24,545 nt of DNA from SURF-24 sp964537965 (GTDB lineage: Bacteria > Bacteroidota > Ignavibacteria > Ignavibacteriales > SURF-24). Shown here piece after piece: positions 15,236 through 22,789 of the stretch. The position numbers were made by a program, and so were the translations under genes. The notes beneath the pieces are model-generated. The model was not told the DNA's origin and did no database searches. It saw only the letters and a program-made list of their open reading frames with translations. The DNA is taken from the NCBI GenBank assembly GCA_964537965.1, contig CAZIDB010000052.1:1-24545 (forward strand). The letters are read 5' to 3'. Every line of letters begins with the position of its first letter. Position 1 is the stretch's first letter.

Positions 15236-15796
15236 TTATTCTTTTACAAGTTCAACGTCACAGTTGATATTAATAGTTTTACCAACCACAGCGCCTCCGG
15301 TTTCAATAAGCACGTTCCATTTTAAGCCGTAGTCAAAACGATTCAGGCTGCCGGTTATTCTAAAACCTGCACGTTTCTTTCCGCTAAACGGATCTGTTAT
15401 TTGCCCGTTATAAATAACATCAAGTTCAACAGGCTTTGTTATGTTTTTAATTGTAAGGTTTCCTAAAAGTTTGAATTTTTCATCATCAACTTTTTTGAAT
15501 GAAGTGCTTTTAAAAATAATATCCGGATAAACAGCGCTGTCAAAGAAATCTGCCGAACTGAGGTGATTATCCCTGTCTTGCACACCGGTATCAATGCTTG
15601 GGGTTTCCACTTTTAATTCAATCTCACTATCAGCAAAGTCATCTTTTGGGTTATTCACATTTAATTCAAATTTCTTAAACTGTCCAACCACTTCGGAAAT
15701 AACCATATGTTTTACTGAAAACTGTACTTTGGAATGAGAGGGATCCAATACCCAGGTTTGGGTTGTAATTTCGGGGGATTCAAGAGTTTTATTCAT
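15236..15796 (-). CDS. YceI-family protein, leaderless (cytoplasmic) copy
   Basis: A 186-aa YceI paralogue of the next gene. It shares the same strand order: WVLDPSHSKVQFSVKHMVIS, VVGQFKKFEL, DFFDSAVYPDIIF, LTIKNITKPVELDV, RAGFRITGSLNRFDYGLKWN and CDVELVKE. It has no signal peptide; the N-terminus (MNKTLESPEITTQT) is polar, so the protein should stay in the cytoplasm. It is the first gene of the minus-strand set and lies behind the promoter and inverted repeat at 15837-15864. The GAAAGGAAAA ribosome site is good. Binding of an isoprenoid or quinone-like lipid is known for the family; the exact ligand is not known here. The tandem exported/cytosolic arrangement suggests gene duplication followed by separation of location. 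Confidence 0.92.
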   Translation of the reverse strand: MNKTLESPEITTQTWVLDPSHSKVQFSVKHMVISEVVGQFKKFELNVNNPKDDFADSEIELKVETPSIDTGVQDRDNHLSSADFFDSAVYPDIIFKSTSFKKVDDEKFKLLGNLTIKNITKPVELDVIYNGQITDPFSGKKRAGFRITGSLNRFDYGLKWNVLIETGGAVVGKTININCDVELVKE

Positions 15797-15836
15797 TTTA
15801 TGTTTTCCTTTCTTTACAATGTTATTAATAATTCTA

Positions 15837-15864
15837 ATACTAACAACAGATGTTACAACATCAA
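15837..15864 (-). promoter_or_regulatory. Promoter of the YceI-pirin-VOC-MarR set with embedded operator-like inverted repeat
   Basis: Read on the minus strand, TTGATG (plus 15859-15864) and TAGTAT (plus 15837-15842) are separated by 16 bases, a plausible -35/-10 pair about 40 bases upstream of the first ATG (15796). Within it sits a perfect inverted repeat, GATGTT-AC-AACATC (15849-15862). Its size and position, overlapping the -35 and spacer, are what a MarR repressor site would need. That the MarR at 12460-12915 binds here is inference. Confidence 0.5.
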
Positions 15865-15959
15865 AAGTTCCAACATGAATAAATTTATTTTTCCGGTACT
15901 GGTTTTATGCGAATTTTAAGCAAATTTAATTAAATTATATCAACCAATAAGGAGAAATC

Positions 15960-17432
15960 ATGAAATGGAGAGCACTTTTAACCTTTGTCCTATTCTTACA
16001 AGGAATTATTATGCCGCAGGATAAAATAAATTTTGACAAGTTTTTTATCGATAAGACAATGCGGATAGATTATTTCCATGTGGGTAATTCTTCTGAAGAA
16101 ATAATCACTGTTGATAAAATATTCCAGCAGGGAATCTGGGCGGGTAGTTTAAATAACCTTTTGGATAATTTTAATAACGGACGTTATTATTTTAAAGTTT
16201 ATGATAAAGAAACAGGAAAATTAATTTACTCAAAAGGATTTGACAGTTATTTCGGTGAATACAAAACCAGCGAAGATGGAATTGCGGGAATTAAAAGAAC
16301 ATATCATGAAACGGCATTACTTCCCTACCCTAAAAACAAAATTGTCTTCGCAATGGAAAAAAGAAATAAAGAAAACAAACTTGAAGAATTTTTCCGGCAG
16401 GAAATTGATCCCGCAAGCCTTACAATCATAAAAGATAAAGTGCTTGATAAAACAGTTAAAGTTATTGAGCCGGTAAAAAACGGCGACCCGCACACAAGAG
16501 TTGATCTTGTAATTCTTGGTGAAGGCTACACAGTAAACGAAGAAGAAAAATTCAGTAATGATCTTAAAAAATTTACTGATATTTTCTTTTTGCAGGAACC
16601 GTACAAAACAATGAAGGGCAGCTTTAATGTTTACGGTGTATTTAAACCTTCGCAGGAAAGCGGTGTTGATGAACCGGATCATGCTTCATTTAAAAATACC
16701 GCACTTAACTGCACTTTCTATTCGCTCGGCTCAGAAAGATATTTACTTACAGAAGACAACAAAGCAATGCGTGATCTTGCTGCCCACGTTCCGTATGATG
16801 CTATTTATATTATGGTAAATCATAAACGTTACGGCGGCGGCGGCATTTATAATCTTTACTGCACATTCACTACGGATAATCAATGGCACGAATATCTTTT
16901 CCTTCATGAGTTTGGTCATTCATTTGCAGGGCTTGCAGACGAGTATTACACTTCTGATGTTGCTTACAATGAATTTTATCCAAAAGGAGTTGAACCGGTT
17001 GAGCCAAATATTACAGCGTTACTGGATGGTAAAAATGTTAAATGGCAAAATCTGCTTTCACCGGGAATTGAAATCCCTACTCCATGGGAAAAAGAAGAGT
17101 ATGATAAAGCCGACCATGCTTATCAGAAAATAAGAAGAGAGTTGAATAATAAAATTGCAGAAATGAAAAGAAGCAATTTGCCCAAAGATGAAGTTGCTAA
17201 AGTTGAGGAAGAATCAGAAAGAGTTTCACTTGAAAGGGCTAAAGAAGCAGACGCATATTTAATGAAGAGCAGATACTGGAATAAGGTTGGTGTGTTTGAA
17301 GGTGCGGGTTATTCGTCCAAGGGATTATACCGCTCAATGCTTGATTGCATTATGTTCAGCAAAGGACAAAAACCGTTTTGCAAAGTATGCGAACAGCAGA
17401 TTGTTAAAGTGATTGAACACTACACGAGGTAA
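15960..17432 (+). CDS. Secreted zinc metallopeptidase, M64 family (IgA-peptidase-like)
   Basis: A 490-aa protein with a short signal peptide (about 1-20, ALLTFVLFLQGIIMPQ). An M64 N-terminal beta domain (about 25-150) is followed by the peptidase domain (about 165-490, opening TRVDLVILGEGYT). The zinc site is HEFGHSFAGLADEY: H316 and H320 bind zinc, E317 is the catalytic base and the acidic LADEY segment supplies the third ligand. The family is named after clostridial IgA peptidase, but most members have unknown substrates, so IgA cleavage should not be assumed. Between about residues 372 and 435 there is a long, highly charged, helix-prone insert rich in K, E and R, which probably makes a coiled-coil arm. 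Cysteines near the end (LDCIM, CKVCEQ) may form disulfides. An AAGGAGA ribosome site precedes the ATG. No type IX sorting tail is seen. Confidence 0.9.
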   Translation: MKWRALLTFVLFLQGIIMPQDKINFDKFFIDKTMRIDYFHVGNSSEEIITVDKIFQQGIWAGSLNNLLDNFNNGRYYFKVYDKETGKLIYSKGFDSYFGEYKTSEDGIAGIKRTYHETALLPYPKNKIVFAMEKRNKENKLEEFFRQEIDPASLTIIKDKVLDKTVKVIEPVKNGDPHTRVDLVILGEGYTVNEEEKFSNDLKKFTDIFFLQEPYKTMKGSFNVYGVFKPSQESGVDEPDHASFKNTALNCTFYSLGSERYLLTEDNKAMRDLAAHVPYDAIYIMVNHKRYGGGGIYNLYCTFTTDNQWHEYLFLHEFGHSFAGLADEYYTSDVAYNEFYPKGVEPVEPNITALLDGKNVKWQNLLSPGIEIPTPWEKEEYDKADHAYQKIRRELNNKIAEMKRSNLPKDEVAKVEEESERVSLERAKEADAYLMKSRYWNKVGVFEGAGYSSKGLYRSMLDCIMFSKGQKPFCKVCEQQIVKVIEHYTR

Positions 17433-17471
17433 ACAGCAGAATACCGAATAAAGAAAACAGAACCCGGAATC

Positions 17472-17515
17472 TGGGAATTGGAAATTGTTTTTACTGGTTT
17501 CTAATTCCCATTTTT
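17472..17515 (+). terminator. Strong terminator between convergent genes
   Basis: TGGGAATTGGAAA (17472-17484) pairs with TTTCTAATTCCCA (17498-17510), 13 pairs with one G-T, around a 13-base loop. A T-rich tail (TTTTTCTTTTTC) follows. It ends transcription of the M64 gene. It lies 20 bases from the stop of the convergent lipoprotein gene and may act on both strands. Confidence 0.85.
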
Positions 17516-17534
17516 CTTTTTCATTTTAGTTCTA

Positions 17535-18491
17535 CTACAAATTAATGTTTATCTCATTTTCAGAATCAAGTTCGCCAAGCCAATATCGCCCATCGGGAAG
17601 AGTCCTGCTGCTTTTATCAATTCTTGGTGGGGCAGAAAACCCGAATGAACAAACATATGTTCCTTCAGTAATATGAGGATAACCCTTCAGTGTAACTGTT
17701 CTTTTAATTGCTGAACCACTTTTAATTTTTGTAAACCATTCAGAAGCCCAGCTATCGAAGGGTTCAGGTTGTTCGGTTTTCTTATACTCGGAATAATAAA
17801 TGTGCCCATTACCAGTAAAATCAATTCCGTTTGTAAAATAATGAAAAAGACTACTTCCCATTCTATCCGGATCAAGAACGTACAGATCGTCTGTATCTTT
17901 GTTTATCAGAGAGTATGTATACTGAACCGTTGCCGTATCGGAATTGGAAAGAATTTTTACATCAAGAAGTTGCAATAGCAAACCTTCGTGAAGTTTATTT
18001 TTACTTGTTAAATCATATTTAACAAAAGAACTATTTCTCGCATCGGCATTATCTGACCATCCCCTTGAAATATGTAAAACATCCTCAGGATAAAATTGTA
18101 TGCCTATTTCATCAATATATGGTTTTGTGGGTGCAAGAGACGAGGCGCCGCTATGAAAACTTCCTGTATAACATCTTCGGTTCATTGCTACAACAACAAA
18201 AGGCTGGTCATTCATGCTAAATGTGTCTTCTTTTATAAAGACGTCACTTTTAGATTTATTAAGGTAAATACAGTGAGAAGAACAATCATAGAATGAAATA
18301 TCGGATGCTTTTAACCAGGGGGTTTCTTCAAGTTCAAGTTGGTTGATGTCAATATCTTTAATCTTGCTTATAGTTAAGCTATGATCCTTTAACCTGTAAA
18401 AGCCAAAGGTTGAGTCATCTGTCAGTTCGTTTATACTGTCATTGCATCCGAACAATAAAATGACCGCCAAAAAAACAAATATGTTTTTCAT
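17535..18491 (-). CDS. Lipoprotein of unknown function
   Basis: A 318-aa protein with a lipoprotein signal: hydrophobic core followed by LLFG-C16, so it is cleaved before C16 and lipid-anchored. I do not recognise the mature part. It contains aromatic-rich segments suggesting beta-sheet (ISFYDCSSHCIYLNKS, LHISRGWSDN, LFHYFTNGIDFTGNGHIYYS) and two close cysteines (CSSHC) plus another in RRCYTG. No catalytic motif is evident. A beta-sandwich envelope protein is the most that can be inferred. It lies 45 bases downstream of the cytidylate-kinase-like gene on the same strand and converges with the M64 peptidase. Confidence 0.75.
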   Translation of the reverse strand: MKNIFVFLAVILLFGCNDSINELTDDSTFGFYRLKDHSLTISKIKDIDINQLELEETPWLKASDISFYDCSSHCIYLNKSKSDVFIKEDTFSMNDQPFVVVAMNRRCYTGSFHSGASSLAPTKPYIDEIGIQFYPEDVLHISRGWSDNADARNSSFVKYDLTSKNKLHEGLLLQLLDVKILSNSDTATVQYTYSLINKDTDDLYVLDPDRMGSSLFHYFTNGIDFTGNGHIYYSEYKKTEQPEPFDSWASEWFTKIKSGSAIKRTVTLKGYPHITEGTYVCSFGFSAPPRIDKSSRTLPDGRYWLGELDSENEININL

Positions 18492-18536
18492 TTTCCCGCC
18501 TCTCTTAAGTTTGCAATGCTTTATATAATTAGTTTT

Positions 18537-19259
18537 TTATGTCATAACTTCTTCTGGCTTTATAAACATTGCCGGAAATTTTTTCATCACAGCATGAGCA
18601 ATTACAGAGGCAGCTTCCTCGTAACTTAGCAAGTGTGTATTTATGGTTAAGTGATAAAGAAGCGGGTCATCAATATTACGATGATAATTTTTGGAATAGT
18701 AATCTTCCCTCGATTTATCTTCTTTCTTTATCCACTCAATTGCCTGCTTACGGTTAATCTTATAGTAATCTTGTATCCTGATTATTCTGTCTTCCAATGG
18801 AGCAACAAGCCGCACATGAAAAGTATTCTTTAAGTGAGATGTAATTACATTGCCCGCTCTTCCAACTATTATAACATTGCCGGTTATGCCAAGCTGCAAA
18901 ATTGTTTCTGCTGTTTGATGAAGAATAGTTTTTGTTGATGGCATTAATCCAAGCAGTTCATTAACCATATTAGTAATGGCAGATTGCTTTTCCGAAGAGA
19001 ATAATTTACCAAGCCTGTCAGGAATGTTGTGGTCTTCCATTATTCTTTCAATAAGGTTTTTATCGAAGATTGCCCATTCGCCAAATTCATCACTCTGATT
19101 TTTTTGAAGGATGCTTTTTAGTTTCTCATCTACAATGCCAGAGCCGGCGCCGGATTGACGCGAGACAGTTATACAAGGACCGGTTTTCCTGATTTTTTTA
19201 TCGCGGGAATGTGATTCGATGTACTCGAGAGCTTTTTCGCTGCCGCTTTTTGTTTTCAT
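18537..19259 (-). CDS. Cytidylate kinase-like family protein
   Basis: A 240-aa cytoplasmic protein of the cytidylate-kinase-like group (AAA-type NMP kinase fold). The nucleotide-binding start is ITVSRQSGAGSGIV at about 30-43, in place of the GxxGxGKS loop of true Cmk. This SRQ.G.G form, without the P-loop lysine, is the family pattern. Other marks are FDKNLIERI, the strand NVIIVGRAGNVI with a conserved arginine, HVRLVAPLEDRI (the LID-like arginine region), and D/Y-rich segments EDKSREDYY and YHLTINTH. The substrate is not established for the family, so CMP kinase activity should not be assumed. It is followed by the lipoprotein gene and is divergent from the GH97 gene, with 147 bases between. 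Confidence 0.85.
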   Translation of the reverse strand: MKTKSGSEKALEYIESHSRDKKIRKTGPCITVSRQSGAGSGIVDEKLKSILQKNQSDEFGEWAIFDKNLIERIMEDHNIPDRLGKLFSSEKQSAITNMVNELLGLMPSTKTILHQTAETILQLGITGNVIIVGRAGNVITSHLKNTFHVRLVAPLEDRIIRIQDYYKINRKQAIEWIKKEDKSREDYYSKNYHRNIDDPLLYHLTINTHLLSYEEAASVIAHAVMKKFPAMFIKPEEVMT

Positions 19260-19406
19260 ATCATCCTCCGTTTAATTTTTATTTTAAGGAAGAAGACAAT
19301 TACAAAAGCAAAATAAAAATTTTTCCGAACAAATTAAACGGCTTGTTGAAAAAGAAAAAACTTTACAATAGTTTGCCGTCAGCAGTTTATCTCTTTATAA
19401 ATAAAA

Positions 19407-21557
19407 ATGGATTTTATCATGAATATTAAAATTGTGATTCTCCTCGTTTTGTTTACAGGAACAATAATCTTTGCACAGGTGATGCATTCTCCAAACGGGA
19501 AAACAACTCTGGTTTTTAAACTTACTGAAAAAGGTGAACCAACATATCAATTCACTTTAGGTAATAAAGAAGTTATTAAACAGTGCAAACTTGGTCTTGA
19601 ACTAAAAGAACTGGAAGCGCTTAAAGAAGGGTTTACCGTAGAAAAAACTGATTCATCTTTAACAGATGAAACCTGGAACCCGGTTTGGGGCGAGGTGAAA
19701 TCAATCAGAAATAACTATAAAGAACTTGCTGTTACATTAACCCAGCTTTCAACTAAAAGACAAATAATTATTCGCTTCCGTTTATATGATGAAGGGCTTG
19801 GGTTCAGGTACGAGTTCCCGATGCAGGATAATCTTAAATATTTTACAGTTGCTGAAGAAAAAACAGAATTCTTTTTAACAGGAGATCATAAAACTTTTTG
19901 GATACCCGGAGACTACGATACAAATGAGTATTCATATACAACAAGCAATCTAAGTGCTGTGGATGCTTACTTCGGTAAATCTGCAGATGAAATTGGATTT
20001 AAAACCATAATAGCTCCAAATGCAGTTCAAACTCCACTTATGATGAAAACACATGATGGATTGTATATCAACATTCACGAAGCTGCATTGGTAGATTACT
20101 CAGCAATGAATTTAGTCATTGATCAGAATAATTTTAAGCTTACTTCTCATCTTGTCCCAGACAAGTTGGGCAACAAAGGATATTTGCAAACTCCATGCAA
20201 AACACCATGGCGGACAATTATTGCGGCAGAGAAAGCGGCCGATATTCTCACCTCAAAATTAATTCTTAATCTGAACGAACCATGTAAGTTAGAAGAAACA
20301 AGCTGGATTAAGCCTGTAAAGTATGTTGGTATATGGTGGGAAATGCATGTCGGTAAATCGTCCTGGAATTATTCCGATGTAAATAATGTAAAGTTAAATT
20401 TAACTGATTGGAAAAGCCTTAACCCAAACGGCAAACATGGTGCAACAACAGAGCGTACAAAACAGTATATAGATTTTGCCGCAAAGCATGGTTTAGATGG
20501 CGTTCTTGTTGAAGGCTGGAATATAGGCTGGGAAGACTGGTGGGGCTACGGCAAAGAAGAAGTTTTTGATTTTGTTACTCCCTATCCTGATTTCAATGTA
20601 GAGGAATTACAGAAATATGCGGAGCAGAAAGGCGTTAAGATTATAATGCATCATGAGACCTCTGCGTCTGTTACAAATTATGAACGACGAATGGATGAAG
20701 CGTATAACTTTATGAAAAAGCATGGTTATGATGCCGTAAAGACGGGTTATGTCGGAAGGATAATTCCTCGCAGCGAATATCACGATTCTCAGTGGATGAT
20801 AAATCATTATGTTCGTGTAGCTGAAAAGACGGCTAAGTATCATATAATGCTTGATGCTCATGAACCGGTAAGACCAACCGGCTTACATCGTACATATCCA
20901 AACTGGTTAGCATGCGAAGCTGCAAGAGGAAATGAGTTTAATGCATGGAGCCAAGGGAATAAACCTGAGCATGAAACTATCCTTCCATTTACAAGATTAA
21001 TGGGAGGACCAATGGACTATACGCCGGGCATTTTCCAGATAAAACTTGATTATTATAAAGCGGATAAAAAAGAGCAGGTACACACAACTCTTGTAAAGCA
21101 ACTTGCATTGTATGTAACACTTTATAGTCCTTTACAAATGGCGGCAGATCTTCCGGAAAATTACGAAAGATTTCCTGATGCGTTTAAGTTTATAGAAGAT
21201 GTTGCCGTTGATTGGGATGATACAAAAATTCTTGAGGCTGAACCGGGAGATTATTTAACGATTGCCCGTAAAGAAAAGAATAAAGACAACTGGTTTATTG
21301 GCGCGATAACAGATGAGAATTCCCGCGCCACAATAATTGCTCTGGATTTTCTTGATGCAGACAAAAACTATATTGCAGTTATTTATGCCGATGGAGATGA
21401 TGCTCACTATGACAGAGATCCGATGTCTTACCAAATAAATTCTTATGTGGTTACAAATAAAAGCGATCTTAAACTGAAGCTTGCCTGCGGCGGCGGTGCT
21501 GCAATAAGTTTAAGACCTGCAACAATAGAGGATATTAAAAATCTGAAGAAGCTTTAA
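19407..21557 (+). CDS. GH97 alpha-glucosidase, inverting (SusB-type) subgroup
   Basis: A 716-aa exported glycosidase. The signal peptide is at about 5-24, ending IIFAQ. An N-terminal beta-sandwich (about 25-285) precedes a TIM barrel (about 290-590) and a C-terminal beta domain (about 610-716). Three acidic residues match SusB of Bacteroides thetaiotaomicron in spacing and context: E417 (MHHETS; SusB E439), E486 (DAHEPV; E508) and E510 (GNEFNAW; E532), the same gaps of 69 and 24 residues. E504 fits a calcium ligand. The loop AVKTGYVG lacks the aspartate nucleophile of the retaining GH97 galactosidases, so an inverting alpha-glucosidase acting on starch-derived or similar oligosaccharides is predicted. 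ATG 19419 is an equally good start; neither has a clear ribosome site. No SusC/D pair or other glycosidase is next to it. Confidence 0.93.
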   Translation: MDFIMNIKIVILLVLFTGTIIFAQVMHSPNGKTTLVFKLTEKGEPTYQFTLGNKEVIKQCKLGLELKELEALKEGFTVEKTDSSLTDETWNPVWGEVKSIRNNYKELAVTLTQLSTKRQIIIRFRLYDEGLGFRYEFPMQDNLKYFTVAEEKTEFFLTGDHKTFWIPGDYDTNEYSYTTSNLSAVDAYFGKSADEIGFKTIIAPNAVQTPLMMKTHDGLYINIHEAALVDYSAMNLVIDQNNFKLTSHLVPDKLGNKGYLQTPCKTPWRTIIAAEKAADILTSKLILNLNEPCKLEETSWIKPVKYVGIWWEMHVGKSSWNYSDVNNVKLNLTDWKSLNPNGKHGATTERTKQYIDFAAKHGLDGVLVEGWNIGWEDWWGYGKEEVFDFVTPYPDFNVEELQKYAEQKGVKIIMHHETSASVTNYERRMDEAYNFMKKHGYDAVKTGYVGRIIPRSEYHDSQWMINHYVRVAEKTAKYHIMLDAHEPVRPTGLHRTYPNWLACEAARGNEFNAWSQGNKPEHETILPFTRLMGGPMDYTPGIFQIKLDYYKADKKEQVHTTLVKQLALYVTLYSPLQMAADLPENYERFPDAFKFIEDVAVDWDDTKILEAEPGDYLTIARKEKNKDNWFIGAITDENSRATIIALDFLDADKNYIAVIYADGDDAHYDRDPMSYQINSYVVTNKSDLKLKLACGGGAAISLRPATIEDIKNLKKL

Positions 21558-21567
21558 CAAAACTTAC

Positions 21568-21599
21568 AACAGAAGATTAATAAATATTAATCTTCTGTT
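21568..21599 (+). terminator. Long AT-rich hairpin after the GH97 gene
   Basis: AACAGAAGATTAAT (21568-21581) pairs without mismatch with ATTAATCTTCTGTT (21586-21599) around an AAAT loop. It lies 11 bases past the GH97 stop. The T run is broken (AAGATTCTCTTAATGTTTT), but length and position favour a terminator. Confidence 0.65.
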
Positions 21600-21689
21600 A
21601 AGATTCTCTTAATGTTTTAGTTATATGTTTTAGGTGTAGAATTTATAAATGTGATTCTAACAAAAAACGAAAACAATAGGAGAACAAAA

Positions 21690-22043
21690 ATGAAGACAAA
21701 AACTTTGATCTTTGCTTTGGCTGGTTTATTTCTTTTATCGACAGCAAACTTTACTTTAGCTCAGGATAAGGTGAAGAAGGAAACAACAACCGAAAAGAAA
21801 ATGGAACCTAAAATTCAGAAAATGGAAAAACCGGTTGTTAAAACAGAAAAAGCTGTTGTAAAGAACGAAAAGAATAATGCTGCAACAGAAAATAAAATTG
21901 TGAAAGCCGGTAAACCTGTAACCGAGATAAAAGATGCCGCTAAAACCGAAAAGAAAGAAACAACTGCATTAACACAAAAAACCGCTAAGAAACATCATAA
22001 GAAACACGACAAAACACAAACAGAAGAAAAAACAAAAATATAA
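21690..22043 (+). CDS. Secreted lysine-rich low-complexity protein
   Basis: A 117-aa protein starting at ATG 21690, which has an AGGAGA site at the right distance; an upstream ATG at 21651 lacks this. A clean signal peptide (about 1-25, LIFALAGLFLLSTANFTLA) is followed by a mature part almost wholly of K, E, T, A, V and N. It shows loose repeats of the type (K)MEKPVVKTEKAVVKNEK and a His-Lys patch KKHHKKHDK near the end. It has no aromatic residues or cysteines in the mature part and is surely disordered and very basic. Function is unknown. The His cluster could bind metal, and the two-component system directly downstream resembles metal- or envelope-stress systems, so a link is possible but not shown. 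Confidence 0.75.
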   Translation: MKTKTLIFALAGLFLLSTANFTLAQDKVKKETTTEKKMEPKIQKMEKPVVKTEKAVVKNEKNNAATENKIVKAGKPVTEIKDAAKTEKKETTALTQKTAKKHHKKHDKTQTEEKTKI

Positions 22044-22069
22044 AGCGGTGTTCTTTTCATAACTAACAG

Positions 22070-22097
22070 GGAGAGTTTTTTAACTCTCCTTTTTTTT
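22070..22097 (+). terminator. Intrinsic terminator just before the response regulator start
   Basis: GGAGAGTT (22070-22077) pairs with AACTCTCC (22082-22089) around TTTT, followed by eight Ts (22090-22097). This is a textbook terminator for the lysine-rich gene. It lies only 15 bases before ATG 22113 of the response regulator, leaving no room for a separate promoter and ribosome site downstream. Confidence 0.85.
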
Positions 22098-22112
22098 ATT
22101 ATGTTTCCCACT

Positions 22113-22787
22113 ATGAAGTTATTGCTAATTGAAGATGAACAGAAAGTAGCCTCTTTCATAAAAAGAGGATTAGAGGAAGAATATTATTCCGTTGATACGG
22201 CAATAAACGGCGAGGAGGGCTTAAAGCTTGCTTTGTCTGAAAAATACGACCTGATGATTGTTGATGTAATGCTTCCTTTAAGAGACGGTTTTTCTGTTGT
22301 AAAGGAAATAAGAAAGAATAAAATCGTAACGCCTATTCTCTTTCTTACAGCAAAGGATAAAATTGAAGATAAAGTTCTTGGTTTAGATTCAGGCGCTGAT
22401 GACTATCTTACGAAACCATTTGCATTTGAAGAACTTCTTGCAAGAGTAAGAGCCTTATTGAGAAGACAAGAAATGGAAAAGTCTGTTCAGCTTAAGGTTG
22501 GTGATCTTATTCTTGATACTCAAACCCACCGCGTAACAAGAGAAGGGAAAGAAATTGTACTTACACCGCGGGAGTATTCCCTGCTCGAATATCTTATTCG
22601 GAACAAGAACAGAATAGTTTCCAGGACAAGACTTACCGAACATATTTATGATTATCAGTTTGATACCAGCACAAATGTTATTGATGTTTATATAAACAAG
22701 CTTAGAAATAAAATTGATAAAGACTTCAGCCGGCAGCTTCTTTTTACAATGCGCGGTATTGGTTATACAATAAAAGATGATGCCTGA
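22113..22787 (+). CDS. OmpR-family response regulator
   Basis: A 224-aa cytoplasmic DNA-binding regulator. The receiver domain (1-118) carries the acidic pocket E7-D8, the phosphate-accepting D51 in DLMIVDVMLP, T in FLTAKD and K in LTKPF. A winged-helix trans_reg_C domain (about 127-222) shows LTPREYSLLEYLIRNKNRIV and NVIDVYINKLRNKID, ending MRGIGYTIKD. The closest well-known relatives by pattern are CusR/CopR and other regulators of metal or envelope stress. ATG 22113 (MKLLLIEDE) gives the standard start; ATG 22101 adds four residues. Neither has a usable ribosome site because the terminator hairpin and T run lie directly upstream. The kinase gene starts two bases after the stop. Confidence 0.93.
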   Translation: MKLLLIEDEQKVASFIKRGLEEEYYSVDTAINGEEGLKLALSEKYDLMIVDVMLPLRDGFSVVKEIRKNKIVTPILFLTAKDKIEDKVLGLDSGADDYLTKPFAFEELLARVRALLRRQEMEKSVQLKVGDLILDTQTHRVTREGKEIVLTPREYSLLEYLIRNKNRIVSRTRLTEHIYDYQFDTSTNVIDVYINKLRNKIDKDFSRQLLFTMRGIGYTIKDDA

Positions 22788-22789
22788 TT

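Noticed and set aside
16317..16682. 121-aa open frame opposite the M64 peptidase
   Set aside because: Phe/Lys-rich antisense artefact of an AT-rich gene.
19343..19369. TTGTTG / TACAAT promoter for the GH97 gene
   Set aside because: Spacer of 15 and a weak -35 in A-rich sequence; too likely by chance.
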